Source: Kosakonia oryzendophytica (lineage in GTDB: Bacteria > Pseudomonadota > Gammaproteobacteria > Enterobacterales > Enterobacteriaceae). From it: a stretch of 64,000 nucleotides of DNA. The stretch covers positions 248,001 through 312,000 of the forward strand of contig NZ_FMAY01000005.1 in assembly GCF_900094925.1 (NCBI RefSeq), written 5' to 3'. Positions within the stretch are counted from its first letter, which is position 1; each line of letters begins with the position of its first letter. The notes beneath the pieces are model-generated. The model worked only from the letters and a program-made list of their open reading frames with translations. It searched no databases and was not told where the DNA came from. Below are positions 18,400 to 26,159 of the stretch, piece by piece. A program made the translations under genes and the position numbers.

Positions 18400-19247
18400 G
18401 GACGACCTCCGCTAAGCTGGCGGCTGATGCGGTTCGCCGCCAGCACCACCAAAATAACCACGACGCCGGGGAACGTGGTCAGCCACCAGGCTGTGGATAA
18501 ATAGTTACGCCCTTCGGCGATCAGCAATCCCCATTCCGGGGTGGGCGGCGGCGTGCCGTAGCCGAGGAAACTGAGGGTGGAGAGGGCGAGGATCGCCTGG
18601 CCGAATTGCAGCGTGGCAAAGGCCAGTACTGCGGTCAGCGAGTTCGGTAAAATATGCCGCCACAGCACAGCCAGGAATGTACCGCCACTGCCTCTGGCGG
18701 CTTCAACGTAATCGGTATGGCGAATACGCACCACTTCCCCACGCGCCAGACGGGCAAAACTGGCAACCGACGCCACCCCAACCGCAATCGCAGCATTCAC
18801 AGTGCCGAACCCCAGGAGAATGATCACCGTAAGTGACAACAACAGCGACGGAATAGAGAGCAGCACATCCACCAGGCGCATCAGTAGCGACTCGGTGCGC
18901 CCACCAACAGCCCCCGCCATGACGCCCAGCAAGGTGCCGGCCAACAATCCCATTGCCACGGCGGCCAACGCAGCAGAAAGGGAGTGCGACGCACCAAAAA
19001 TAATCCGGGTATAGAGATCGCGCCCAAGTTGATCGGTGCCCAGCCAGTGGTTGGCCTGGGGTGCCAGCCGTTGTGCACCGGCAATCCCTTCAACGGGACT
19101 GTAATGCGTGAACAGCCCCGGAAAAAACGCCGCCGTCACCGCCAGCACTATTATTAGCCAGGCCAGCCATAAGCCGGGCTGCCAGCGAAATACAGGAAAT
19201 ACCTCTACCCGCTTACGGGCGGCAGCTGCGTAGTCAACCAGACTCAT
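18396..19247 (-). CDS. Peptide-type ABC transporter permease (DppC-like)
   Basis: This 283-residue inner-membrane permease has about six helices, the N-terminal HWLGTDQLGRDLYTRIIFGA region typical of DppC/OppC, and the EAA loop YVEAARGSGGTFLAVLWRHILPN that contacts the ATPase. It pairs with the permease at 19244-20188 and overlaps it by four bases. Confidence 0.9.
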   Translation of the reverse strand: MSLVDYAAAARKRVEVFPVFRWQPGLWLAWLIIVLAVTAAFFPGLFTHYSPVEGIAGAQRLAPQANHWLGTDQLGRDLYTRIIFGASHSLSAALAAVAMGLLAGTLLGVMAGAVGGRTESLLMRLVDVLLSIPSLLLSLTVIILLGFGTVNAAIAVGVASVASFARLARGEVVRIRHTDYVEAARGSGGTFLAVLWRHILPNSLTAVLAFATLQFGQAILALSTLSFLGYGTPPPTPEWGLLIAEGRNYLSTAWWLTTFPGVVVILVVLAANRISRQLSGGRP

Positions 19248-20188
19248 AAGGCACCTCCGGTCACCGTTTTCAGCCGTGGGTCAAACCACGGCATAAGGAG
19301 ATCAACAAGCAGGTTAATCAGCACAAACCCAAGCGCAGAGATCATCACCACGGCCTGTAAAACTGCGATATCCTGGTTATTCACCGCCTGCTGGGTCAGT
19401 TGCCCCAGCCCGCCGCGACCAAATACCGTTTCGGTGATCAACGCGCCCGCAATTAACTCACCCAACAGTAAACCGGCAACGTTCAGCACCGGCAGTAACG
19501 CGTTACCGGTCACATGCCGCCACAGTACGCCGGTTTCGCTTAAACCTTTCGCCCGCGCCACTGCCACAAACGGCTGCGCGGCAACCTGGTCGAGGCTGCG
19601 CATCAGGATCTGCGCCAGCGGTGCGGAGATCGGAATAGCGACCGTGATAATCGGCAGAATCACCCCTTGCAGCGGCGACGGGTTGATAACCGGAACCCAC
19701 CGCAACTGGAAGGAGAACACCTGAATCAGCGCGATACCGAGCCAGAAGGTTGGCAGCGAGATAAACAGTACTGGCAACGCCTGAATCCCGTTGCTTATGC
19801 CACGCAGGAACGGCAGTCGCGAGGCAAATGCCAGGGCAAAGGCCAGCACCACGGCAAGCGCAAATGCGGGAAGGGCGAGGCTCAGTGTTTCGGGCAGATT
19901 ACTGCGAATCAGTTCGCTCACTGCTACGCCAGCCTGGACCGAATAGCCAAAATCGCCGCGCAACATCGCGAACAGTGTGTGCACATATTGCTGCCACAGC
20001 GGGCTATCCGCGCCATAGGCAAGGCGCATCTCCTCGATTTGCGCCGGGCTGAGCCCCAGATCCGGATTTTGAAATTTAATCAGTACCGCGTCGCCCGGCA
20101 GCACCTGAAGCAGTACGAAGGAGAGCGTAAAAGCTGCCCACAGTACCAGTAGCCCAAGCCCTGCACGACGCAACAGATAGTGGCTCAT
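19244..20188 (-). CDS. Peptide-type ABC transporter permease (DppB-like)
   Basis: This 314-residue inner-membrane permease has the DppB/OppB N-terminus (YLLRRAGLGLLVLWAAFTLSF, then VLLQVLPGDA) and the EAA loop FVAVARAKGLSETGVLWRHV. The open frame runs ten codons further upstream, but the methionine of MSHYLLRR is preferred because GGGGGCGAG lies just before it and the family begins there. Together with the neighbouring permease it forms the membrane channel. Confidence 0.9.
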   Translation of the reverse strand: MSHYLLRRAGLGLLVLWAAFTLSFVLLQVLPGDAVLIKFQNPDLGLSPAQIEEMRLAYGADSPLWQQYVHTLFAMLRGDFGYSVQAGVAVSELIRSNLPETLSLALPAFALAVVLAFALAFASRLPFLRGISNGIQALPVLFISLPTFWLGIALIQVFSFQLRWVPVINPSPLQGVILPIITVAIPISAPLAQILMRSLDQVAAQPFVAVARAKGLSETGVLWRHVTGNALLPVLNVAGLLLGELIAGALITETVFGRGGLGQLTQQAVNNQDIAVLQAVVMISALGFVLINLLVDLLMPWFDPRLKTVTGGAL

Positions 20189-20199
20189 CGCTCGCCCCC

Positions 20200-21822
20200 T
20201 TAGTGTTTCGCAATCCACGCGCCGTAAAACGATGGACGCCCCACGGCTTCAAAGTTGACGTTTTTCACCCAGGGTGCGCCAGCAAAGACCTGCGGCTCTT
20301 CAAAAATAGGGATCACATAGGCATTTTCCAGCAGATAGCGCTGCGCATCGCCGGTCAGTTGCAGACGTTTTTGTGGGTCAACTTCGGCGGAAATATTTAC
20401 CAGCAAGGCGTTGAGTTTGTCGTCGCGAAAGCTTTTTACCTTGTCGCTGGATCCGCCCTGTTGCAGCAGCGCGTCGCGGTTGGCAGGGTAGAACATACTT
20501 TTCACCACATCCGGATCGGCACGGCCGACTTCCGAAACGGTAAGCGGCGTTTTCAGCGGGTCAAGGTTATCGAGCGTGCGGCTGCCTGCATCACCGGCTT
20601 TGACCGTCAGCGCCACGCCGACCTGACGCCATTGCTGCGCCACCAGTTGCAGTACCTCTTTGTTTTGTGGCTGCGGCAGTGACTCATAAATGGTCAACGC
20701 CAGCGGTTGACCCTCTTTGGTGCGGATCCCGTTCGCTGCGGTTTTCCAGCCTGCGTCATCAAGTAACTGCCGGGCTTTGACCGGGTCAAATTTCAGTGCA
20801 TCGCTAAGGTTGACGTAACCCGCAGCAGTGTGGGCAATAACCGAAGTGGCTTGCGGGTAATTGGCAGAGAAGAGGGTGTCGACGACCTGTTTCGCATTTG
20901 TCGCATGGAGTAAGGCCTGGCGCACGCGTAGATCGGCAACCAGCGGATTATCCGGGCGGAAACTGATGCTGTCGTTGACGCCACGAGTTGGCGGCGCATA
21001 GATGGCAAAGCCTTGTTCCGTGGCCTGTTTTTCATCATAGGCCTGTACCTGACGAATAAAACCGGCCTGTCCCGCCAGTAACGCGCCAATGCGCACGCTG
21101 TCTTCCGGCGTAACGATGAATTTAATACCATCCAGATTGGCCGGGCCTTGCTGGGCACTATTTTTTGGTCCCCACTGATACGCTTTACGCGCCTGTAGCG
21201 TCACTTCACGCCCCAGTTTCTCGTCCGTCACCACAAACGGCCCGGAGCCGATAATATGCCGCGCATCACCCAGCTCATCGAAGTTGCGCTGCAACGTGCT
21301 GAGGGAAACCAGCCCTGACCCGATTGTCGCAGTGCCTTGCAGGAACCCCGGCGATGGTTTTTTAAAGTAGAATTTCACCGTCTGCGCATCAATCACTTCA
21401 CTGTGATCGTAATTATTAATGACTTCCGATACCGGCAAGCGCTGCGCTTTGTTGCCGAGTCCGTAAGTGTCGAAGTTTTTCGCCACAGCAGCCGCATCAA
21501 GCGGAGTGCCATCTGAAAAGGTGACGCCAGGGCGAATTTTAAAGGTGTATTCCGTTTTGTCGGCGTTGGTGGTCCAGCTTTCAGCAATCCACGGTTCCAC
21601 CTGCAACGTTTGCGGGTTCTGCCAGGTCAGCTTGTCAGTGATCTGGTTGAGGATGCCGCCGTTAGGGTAAAACCCGCCAGCCGGGGGATACAAATTGGTG
21701 TGCGCTTGCTGTTCAAGGTAAATCAGGGTACCGCCTTTAACCGGCGTTTCCGCCGCAAAGGCCTGAACCGAACTGACGGTAATCAGCGCCGTCAGCAGCG
21801 GTAAACGAAAAGCGATGTGCAT
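20200..21822 (-). CDS. Peptide-type solute-binding protein (SBP family 5)
   Basis: This 540-residue periplasmic binding protein has a Sec signal peptide (LLTALITVSSVQAFA, cut near residue 24) and the family-5 pattern GGTLIYLEQQAHTNLYPPAG, then PWIAESWTTNADKTEYTFKIRPGVTFSDGTPL. It is the first gene of a leftward six-gene operon (binding protein, two permeases, fused ATPase, luciferase-like monooxygenase, AhpD-like protein), like the Klebsiella KPN_01854 group. Imported compounds are probably oxidised by the two last gene products. The mRNA leader contains a long inverted repeat that covers the ribosome-binding site AAAGGA. Confidence 0.88.
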   Translation of the reverse strand: MHIAFRLPLLTALITVSSVQAFAAETPVKGGTLIYLEQQAHTNLYPPAGGFYPNGGILNQITDKLTWQNPQTLQVEPWIAESWTTNADKTEYTFKIRPGVTFSDGTPLDAAAVAKNFDTYGLGNKAQRLPVSEVINNYDHSEVIDAQTVKFYFKKPSPGFLQGTATIGSGLVSLSTLQRNFDELGDARHIIGSGPFVVTDEKLGREVTLQARKAYQWGPKNSAQQGPANLDGIKFIVTPEDSVRIGALLAGQAGFIRQVQAYDEKQATEQGFAIYAPPTRGVNDSISFRPDNPLVADLRVRQALLHATNAKQVVDTLFSANYPQATSVIAHTAAGYVNLSDALKFDPVKARQLLDDAGWKTAANGIRTKEGQPLALTIYESLPQPQNKEVLQLVAQQWRQVGVALTVKAGDAGSRTLDNLDPLKTPLTVSEVGRADPDVVKSMFYPANRDALLQQGGSSDKVKSFRDDKLNALLVNISAEVDPQKRLQLTGDAQRYLLENAYVIPIFEEPQVFAGAPWVKNVNFEAVGRPSFYGAWIAKH

Positions 21823-21826
21823 GGTG

Positions 21827-21901
21827 AATTCCTTTGTTATCTATTGTCTTAGCCTCGAAAGCATCTTCCGGTGTGGCTGATAACAAGGGAACAAAGGAAT
21901 T
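21827..21901 (-). promoter_or_regulatory. 5' leader stem that can hide the ribosome-binding site
   Basis: On the leftward message, AATTCCTTTGTT (21901-21890) is the exact complement of AACAAAGGAATT (21838-21827), 12 bp, 51 bases apart. The second arm contains AAAGGA, the ribosome-binding site of the binding-protein gene. A neighbouring TTGTTATC (21886-21879) also pairs with GATAACAA (21841-21834), so 15 bp can form with one bulge. This suggests translational control by a ligand, small RNA or temperature; the trigger is not visible. Confidence 0.55.
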
Positions 21902-21936
21902 GAGATAAGCATTTCAGAAAAGAGCAAAACGCGCGG

Positions 21937-21957
21937 CAGGCCTGTATATCAGGCCTG
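21937..21957 (-). terminator. Hairpin after the glyoxalase-fold gene
   Basis: CAGGCCT (21937-21943), a 7-base loop and AGGCCTG (21951-21957) form a perfect stem nine bases after the stop of the leftward gene at 21966. The leftward strand continues CCGCGCGTTTTGC, a late and short T-run, so termination is probable but not strong. Confidence 0.45.
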
Positions 21958-21965
21958 AGAACGCG

Positions 21966-22400
21966 TCAACGCAGCCAGGGCGTGACCGTCAGTCCGACCA
22001 GCAGACCTTCAGGGCCAAGCAACCGCGTCACGCTTTGCCCCCACGGCTCCAGGCGGTTTGCCACCAGTAACTGATACCCTTTTTTCATCAGTATATCGGT
22101 AGCCGAAGTCAGATCGTCGACTTCGAACTCAATCCAGCCTTGCGGAACCGGATGTGTATCCGGCCATACCGAAGTACCGAAACAGGAGGCTGCCGCCTGG
22201 TCCAGTGGCCACAGAGCAAAGTGCTTTGCCCCCGTCAGCGCATCGTGATCGGCGACCAGGTAGTCGCTGTTGCCTTCCATCGGTTTCAGCGGCAAGCCAA
22301 GGGTTTGCTGATAAAAGTCCTGACTGTCGCTCACGCGTTGGGGGATGGGGCCGAACCCGGCGATAAACAGCACGTCAAGCCCGGGAATAGACGTTGTCAT
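21966..22400 (-). CDS. VOC-superfamily (glyoxalase/bleomycin-resistance fold) protein
   Basis: This 144-residue protein has the paired beta-alpha-beta-beta-beta modules of the vicinal oxygen chelate fold: VLFIAGFGPIPQRVSDSQDFYQQTLGLPL at the start and GWIEFEVDDLTSATDILMKKGYQLL in the second half. Members bind a metal or sequester drugs. The start is the methionine of MTTSIPGLDV (GAGGTG upstream); the frame extends 46 codons further but without a ribosome-binding site. It is divergent from the secreted pyrophosphatase. No substrate can be assigned. Confidence 0.72.
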   Translation of the reverse strand: MTTSIPGLDVLFIAGFGPIPQRVSDSQDFYQQTLGLPLKPMEGNSDYLVADHDALTGAKHFALWPLDQAAASCFGTSVWPDTHPVPQGWIEFEVDDLTSATDILMKKGYQLLVANRLEPWGQSVTRLLGPEGLLVGLTVTPWLR

Positions 22401-22545
22401 AAAGCACCTCCATTGGGTAAAAAAGGGGGCGCAGGCCCCACTCCTGGATGCAATATCCGGTAATTCATCGCGTAAAGCAATCACCCGGTCGCGTCTGAAA
22501 AGAGTGCATTCCAGCCTGTTTTTCGGGCGAATCATCAACGCGTCG

Positions 22546-22563
22546 CTGTCATGCTGCTGTCAT
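22546..22563 (+). promoter_or_regulatory. PhoB box upstream of the secreted pyrophosphatase
   Basis: CTGTCAT-GCTG-CTGTCAT consists of two perfect 7-base Pho half sites in 11-base phase, as in E. coli pstS and phoA. A weaker third half (TTGTCGC, 22567-22573) follows in about the same phase. It lies 48 bases before the pyrophosphatase ATG, where phosphorylated PhoB would replace the -35 contact. Confidence 0.8.
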
Positions 22564-22611
22564 CATTTGTCGCCAAATTGTTGCTTTCTCTCAACAAAAG
22601 AGTGATTAACA

Positions 22612-23214
22612 ATGCATCTGGTGAAAAATGTCCTCGCAGCCAGCCTTTTTCTCTCCGCGTATGCGCAGGCTGACAATATTCTTGCATTCCCGCAGCCGCA
22701 AAATACCCCGGACGAGTTTTACGCGGTGACCGAAATCCCGGCGGGCAGCATGATCAAATATGAAACCGACGCGAAAACCGGTTTTATCGTCGTTGACCGT
22801 TTTCAGTCCATGCCGGTGGCTTACCCGGCGAACTACGGTTCGCTCACGCAGTCACTGGCAGGTGATGGCGATCCGCTGGATGTGATTTTTTACACCCGTG
22901 CGCCACTGGCCCCCGGTACGCTGATTAAACTGCGTCCCATCGGCGTGCTGAAAATGGTGGATGGCGGCGAGACCGACGACAAAATCGTGGCGGTTCCGGC
23001 CAGTAAAATCGACCCGACTTATGACGATATTAAAACCGTTACCGACCTGCCCAAAATTGAGCAGGATCGACTGGAAGCCTTCTTCCGCGTCTATAAACAG
23101 TTGCCTGACGGTCGCAAAAAAGTGGAGCTGAGTGGCTTTAACGACGCCGCCACGGCAAAGCAGGAGATCAAAGGGGCATGGGATGCCTGGAAGGCGAAAA
23201 ACCCGCAAAAATAA
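22612..23214 (+). CDS. Secreted family-I inorganic pyrophosphatase
   Basis: This 200-residue enzyme should hydrolyse pyrophosphate to two phosphates outside the cytoplasm. Unlike the essential cytoplasmic Ppa it starts with a Sec signal peptide (MHLVKNVLAASLFLSAYAQA, cut near residue 20). The family-I metal-binding core DGDPLDVIFYTR (aspartates about residues 83-88) and the upstream AYPANYGSL are intact, as are VPASKIDPTYDDIKTVTDLP and FFRVYKQL. The PhoB box upstream suggests induction on phosphate starvation, to release phosphate from periplasmic pyrophosphate for the Pst importer. The ribosome-binding site is weak (GAGTG). Confidence 0.85.
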   Translation: MHLVKNVLAASLFLSAYAQADNILAFPQPQNTPDEFYAVTEIPAGSMIKYETDAKTGFIVVDRFQSMPVAYPANYGSLTQSLAGDGDPLDVIFYTRAPLAPGTLIKLRPIGVLKMVDGGETDDKIVAVPASKIDPTYDDIKTVTDLPKIEQDRLEAFFRVYKQLPDGRKKVELSGFNDAATAKQEIKGAWDAWKAKNPQK

Positions 23215-23224
23215 GCGACCCAGC

Positions 23225-23245
23225 GATGGCCCGCACGGGGCCATC
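23225..23245. terminator. Hairpin between convergent pyrophosphatase and CPBP genes
   Basis: GATGGCCC (23225-23232), loop GCACG and GGGCCATC (23238-23245) form a perfect 8-bp stem ten bases after the pyrophosphatase stop. No T-run follows on either strand, so it is a weak terminator or a 3' stabiliser. Confidence 0.4.
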
Positions 23246-23256
23246 CTGTCGCCAGT

Positions 23257-24081
23257 TTACTGGCGTACATACATCGGGTAGGTGAAGAGCAATAAATGGC
23301 AGATATTCAGCGCGAAATGAAACAGTACTGCTACCCAGAGACGCCCGCTCCACATCCAGGCAAGACCGTAAATTACCCCGGCCAGGCTGGCAAAAATCAC
23401 CAGCAACATACCGCCTGCGACATGTACGCTACCAAAGATAAGCGCCTGTATCACCAGCGCAACAACCGGGTGCATAAGCCCTGCTAACCGCTGTTGCAAA
23501 TAGCCGCGAAACAGCGCTTCTTCCGCCAGAGAGACAAAGAACAGATTGGCCAGGGCGAATGGCAATAACCACTGGGGCCAGTGAGGTTCAATTTTTAACC
23601 CGCCCAACAGGACAGCCAGCAACAACAAGGCCGGAACGGAAAGAAGCAATACCAGCCATTGCCATAGCGGGCGGTGCGTTGGGATTTCACGGACGAATAG
23701 CGTTCTGGTACAGATCAGCAGAACAAACGGCGTTAACGCTTTATCAACATTAAAATAGAGCGTGAAGGGGGCGCTTTGCGGCCCCGCTTTAACCAAATCC
23801 AGTACCTTTGGATTGTGAAAACCGGGCATAAGATGGAGCGTCAGCGCAACGGCCAGCACCACCAGCAGACACTCAAGAGTCCGCTGTATCGCAGGGCGTT
23901 GCGGGAGAGTGAACCCCGTCATACTGATCGCCGCCAGCAGAATAATGATCCCGGCAGCCCAGAGTTCGATAACACCAAGCCAGCCCGCCCACACGGTGGC
24001 GGCAAGCAATAACCCAACGGCGATTTTTTTGTTAAATGACAGAGTCAATAAAGCAAGTGCAAGTAGTATCCACATACTCAT
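23257..24081 (-). CDS. CPBP-family intramembrane metalloprotease (Rce1/Abi-like)
   Basis: This 274-residue membrane protein has about eight hydrophobic segments. The CPBP motifs are present: EE-x3-R in SLAEEALFRGYLQQRL (about residue 190), FGSVHVAGG and HFALNICHLL, giving the glutamate and histidine ligands of a presumed membrane-embedded zinc protease. Relatives process prenylated proteins or peptides, or protect against bacteriocins; the substrate here is unknown. Two starts are possible (MSMW at 24081 or the second Met at 24075). It lies downstream of the ABC-F gene but a strong terminator separates them, so it probably has its own promoter. Confidence 0.8.
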   Translation of the reverse strand: MSMWILLALALLTLSFNKKIAVGLLLAATVWAGWLGVIELWAAGIIILLAAISMTGFTLPQRPAIQRTLECLLVVLAVALTLHLMPGFHNPKVLDLVKAGPQSAPFTLYFNVDKALTPFVLLICTRTLFVREIPTHRPLWQWLVLLLSVPALLLLAVLLGGLKIEPHWPQWLLPFALANLFFVSLAEEALFRGYLQQRLAGLMHPVVALVIQALIFGSVHVAGGMLLVIFASLAGVIYGLAWMWSGRLWVAVLFHFALNICHLLLFTYPMYVRQ

Positions 24082-24117
24082 CCCGGATGTGTTAATGAGA
24101 AAAACGCCTGGGGAGAA

Positions 24118-24153
24118 TAAACCAGGCCGTGCAACGTTGTACGGCCTGGTTTA
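24118..24153 (-). terminator. Rho-independent terminator of the ABC-F gene
   Basis: TAAACCAGGCCGT (24118-24130) and ACGGCCTGGTTTA (24141-24153) form a perfect 13-bp stem around a 10-base loop, two bases after the ABC-F stop codon. On the leftward transcript the stem ends in GGTTTATTCTC, a moderate T-rich tail. Confidence 0.75.
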
Positions 24154-24155
24154 GA

Positions 24156-25868
24156 TTACGTCAATTGCCTGTTAATACGTGTTATCTCCTCACGCCATTG
24201 CGCCTGTAGCTGCGGTTTCTGGTGTTTCGGTTTGCGGGCCAGATCCTCTGCCAGGCGCGTTTCCAGCTCAATAAGCCGTGCCAGCAGGGTATCCTGTTCG
24301 TCCGCGACCTCCGTCACGGTGTGTTGCGACCGGGCAGTTGCATTGAGGGTGCCAGCGCTTTCCCGCAATCGCTCATACACGGCTTGCACATCATGCCACT
24401 CCTGCAACTCACCGTTTTCCACCAGCCAGAAACGGTTACAGCTTGCGCTGATTAATTGACGATCGTGGCTCACCAGCAGCACACCACCGCTGAACTGTTG
24501 CAGCGTGTGCGCCAGCGCTTCTTTACCGGCCATATCCAGATGGTTGGTGGGTTCATCCAGCAACAGCAGGTTAAACCGTGCCAGCGACAGGCCAACAAAC
24601 AACAACCGCGAACGCTCACCGCCGCTCAGCGTCGCAACGCGCTGCCCATGACGCGCCCATGCAAAACCGGCGCTGATCAGCGCCATTTTGCGATCCTCCG
24701 GCGCAGGGGCGAAGGGTTCCAAAGCCTCAAACAGCGTGGCCTCATCCGGCAACTGGTGCAGCGTCTGATCGTAGTAACCGGCCTGCAAACGTGGGTGCAG
24801 GCGCAACGTCGCTGGATTTTGCTGGCGGTACGCCTGCCAGATTAACCGCAGCAGCGAGGATTTCCCGCAGCCATTACGCCCGACAATGGCGACCCGATCG
24901 CCGCTCTTCAGACGGGCGAGGGGAACGTGAAACAACGCCGGTAAACCCACCGCGGGCGCAACCGGCAACTGTTCCATTTCCAGCAGACGATCCGCCGGTA
25001 ACGCCTCACCATGCAGCGCAAGCGTCCACCGGCTTCCGGCGGTCAGTTCCGTCTGACTCTCTTTCAGGCGCTCAACCTGTTTTTCCATCTGTTTGGCTTT
25101 GCGCGACAGGTCTTCATTGTCATAAACCCGCCCCCATGTCGCCAGCCGTTTGGCGCTGGCGGTAACGCGATCGATCTCCTTTTGCTCCGCTTTATGCCGC
25201 AGTGCGTCACTCTCATCCCGATCCTCCAGCGCAAGACGCGCCGCACTACAGGGTAATGCGAAGCAATGCAGCGTATGGTCACGCAGGATCCAGGTGCCGT
25301 TGGTCACTGCATCCAGCAGAGAAGCATCGTGTGAGACCATGACAAAACTGCCGGACCAGTTTTGTAAAAACTGCTCCAGCCATAGCAACGTAGGCAGATC
25401 AAGGTGGTTACCGGGCTCGTCCAGCAGGAGAAGATCCGGTTCGCGGATTAATGCCCGCGCCAACAACAAGCGGGTATGCTGACCACCGCTCAGCGTCGCC
25501 GCTGTCAGGGCAATCTCCTGCGGGCTCAGTCCCATACTGGCCAGTAACGCTTCGCCTCGCCAGCGCTGGCTCTCCCGTTCCGTTTCAGGGATCTGCGCCA
25601 GTACCGCCTCCAACAGCGTGACAGGCAGTAACTCAGCGGGGAGATGTTGTTCCACGCGGGCTAACAGACAATGGTGCGCCACCGTCACAGTACCGGAAAG
25701 GGGGGACAGCGAACCGTCCAGTACCTTCAACAGCGTGCTTTTACCGCAGCCATTGTCACCAATAAGGCCAAGGCGATCGCCTTTTTTCAGGGTAAAGGAG
25801 AGTTCGGAGAATAACGGACCGAAAGCCGTTTCAACACGGATTGATTGTGCAGATAGTAAAGTGCTCAT
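24156..25868 (-). CDS. ABC-F family ATPase (ribosome-associated type)
   Basis: This 570-residue cytoplasmic protein has two ATP-binding domains and no membrane segments, as in ABC-F factors that bind the ribosomal E site and assist translation or give antibiotic resistance. Domain 1 has Walker A GDNGCGKST, signature LSGGQHTRLLLARAL and DEPGNHLDLP; domain 2 has GRNGCGKSS, LSGGERSRLLFVGLSLA and DEPTNHLD. The linker (about residues 220-275) is charged and helical. A C-terminal coiled coil (about 520-570) is lysine- and arginine-rich. It is not Uup, EttA, YbiT or YheS by sequence. A leader peptide with alternative RNA stems lies upstream, as in inducible resistance ABC-F genes. Whether it gives resistance is inference. 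Confidence 0.85.
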   Translation of the reverse strand: MSTLLSAQSIRVETAFGPLFSELSFTLKKGDRLGLIGDNGCGKSTLLKVLDGSLSPLSGTVTVAHHCLLARVEQHLPAELLPVTLLEAVLAQIPETERESQRWRGEALLASMGLSPQEIALTAATLSGGQHTRLLLARALIREPDLLLLDEPGNHLDLPTLLWLEQFLQNWSGSFVMVSHDASLLDAVTNGTWILRDHTLHCFALPCSAARLALEDRDESDALRHKAEQKEIDRVTASAKRLATWGRVYDNEDLSRKAKQMEKQVERLKESQTELTAGSRWTLALHGEALPADRLLEMEQLPVAPAVGLPALFHVPLARLKSGDRVAIVGRNGCGKSSLLRLIWQAYRQQNPATLRLHPRLQAGYYDQTLHQLPDEATLFEALEPFAPAPEDRKMALISAGFAWARHGQRVATLSGGERSRLLFVGLSLARFNLLLLDEPTNHLDMAGKEALAHTLQQFSGGVLLVSHDRQLISASCNRFWLVENGELQEWHDVQAVYERLRESAGTLNATARSQHTVTEVADEQDTLLARLIELETRLAEDLARKPKHQKPQLQAQWREEITRINRQLT

Positions 25869-25871
25869 TGC

Positions 25872-25892
25872 TTACTCAAGAGTTACAGGCAT
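25872..25892 (-). CDS. Six-codon mini-ORF directly before the ABC-F start
   Basis: ATG at 25892 opens MPVTLE and stops at 25872, three bases before the ABC-F ATG. GACGAGG lies about nine bases upstream of it, whereas the ABC-F gene has only a weak GAG of its own. Its ATG lies in the stem AGGCAT/ATGCCT (25887-25902). It may deliver ribosomes to the ABC-F start by reinitiation. Translation is inferred. Confidence 0.4.
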   Translation of the reverse strand: MPVTLE

Positions 25893-25913
25893 GTGTATGC
25901 CTCGTCAAACATC

Positions 25914-26003
25914 GCTGACGATAACCCGGTAAGCCCAAGGGAAGGGGATTGTGTCTTCGCTCAAGCAGAAGTTATCGCAGCACGATACCGATAACGCTTG
26001 AGC
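25914..26003 (-). promoter_or_regulatory. Leader-peptide-controlled RNA switch before the ABC-F gene
   Basis: Three segments on the leftward RNA compete. Segment 1, GCTCAAGC-GTTATCG (26003-25989), pairs with segment 2, CGATAAC-ttct-GCTTGAGC (25977-25959): 15 bp with a 4-base bulge. Segment 2 in the form GCTGCGATAAC (25981-25971) can instead pair with segment 3, GTTATCG-t-CAGC (25925-25914): 11 bp with one bulged base. Segments 1 and 2 overlap the last codons and stop of the leader peptide, so a stalled ribosome would open 1:2 and allow 2:3. No classical T-run is seen, so control may be translational. Confidence 0.6.
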
Positions 26004-26055
26004 AGGTGCGATCACCAAGAGTATGTGAAACATAAAACAGTTCACAATACAGCAT
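25972..26055 (-). CDS. 27-residue leader peptide of the ABC-F gene
   Basis: ATG at 26055 follows AAAGGAGG, a near-perfect ribosome-binding site with good spacing, and opens 27 codons (MLYCELFYVSHTLGDRT...GIVLR). It is 103 bases upstream of the ABC-F start on the same strand. Its last codons and stop fall inside the competing RNA stems described at 25914-26003, the layout of a regulatory leader whose translation senses ribosome stalling. No other function is apparent. Confidence 0.65.
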   Translation of the reverse strand: MLYCELFYVSHTLGDRTCSSVIGIVLR

Positions 26056-26097
26056 AATTAGCCTCCTTTTATATTCAGTAAGTTGATGGGTGAAAGG

Positions 26098-26126
26098 AGT
26101 GTAGCGGGGAAATAAATGATTTGCCA
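26098..26126 (-). promoter_or_regulatory. Candidate sigma-70 promoter of the leader/ABC-F unit
   Basis: On the leftward strand TGGCAA (26126-26121), a 17-base spacer and TACACT (26103-26098) form a modest -35/-10 pair. Transcription would start about 35 bases before the leader-peptide ATG. The match is partial (3/6 and 4/6). Confidence 0.4.
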
Positions 26127-26159
26127 GTGTCGCCGGTACGTACCGCGTGCAAAAGCCGC

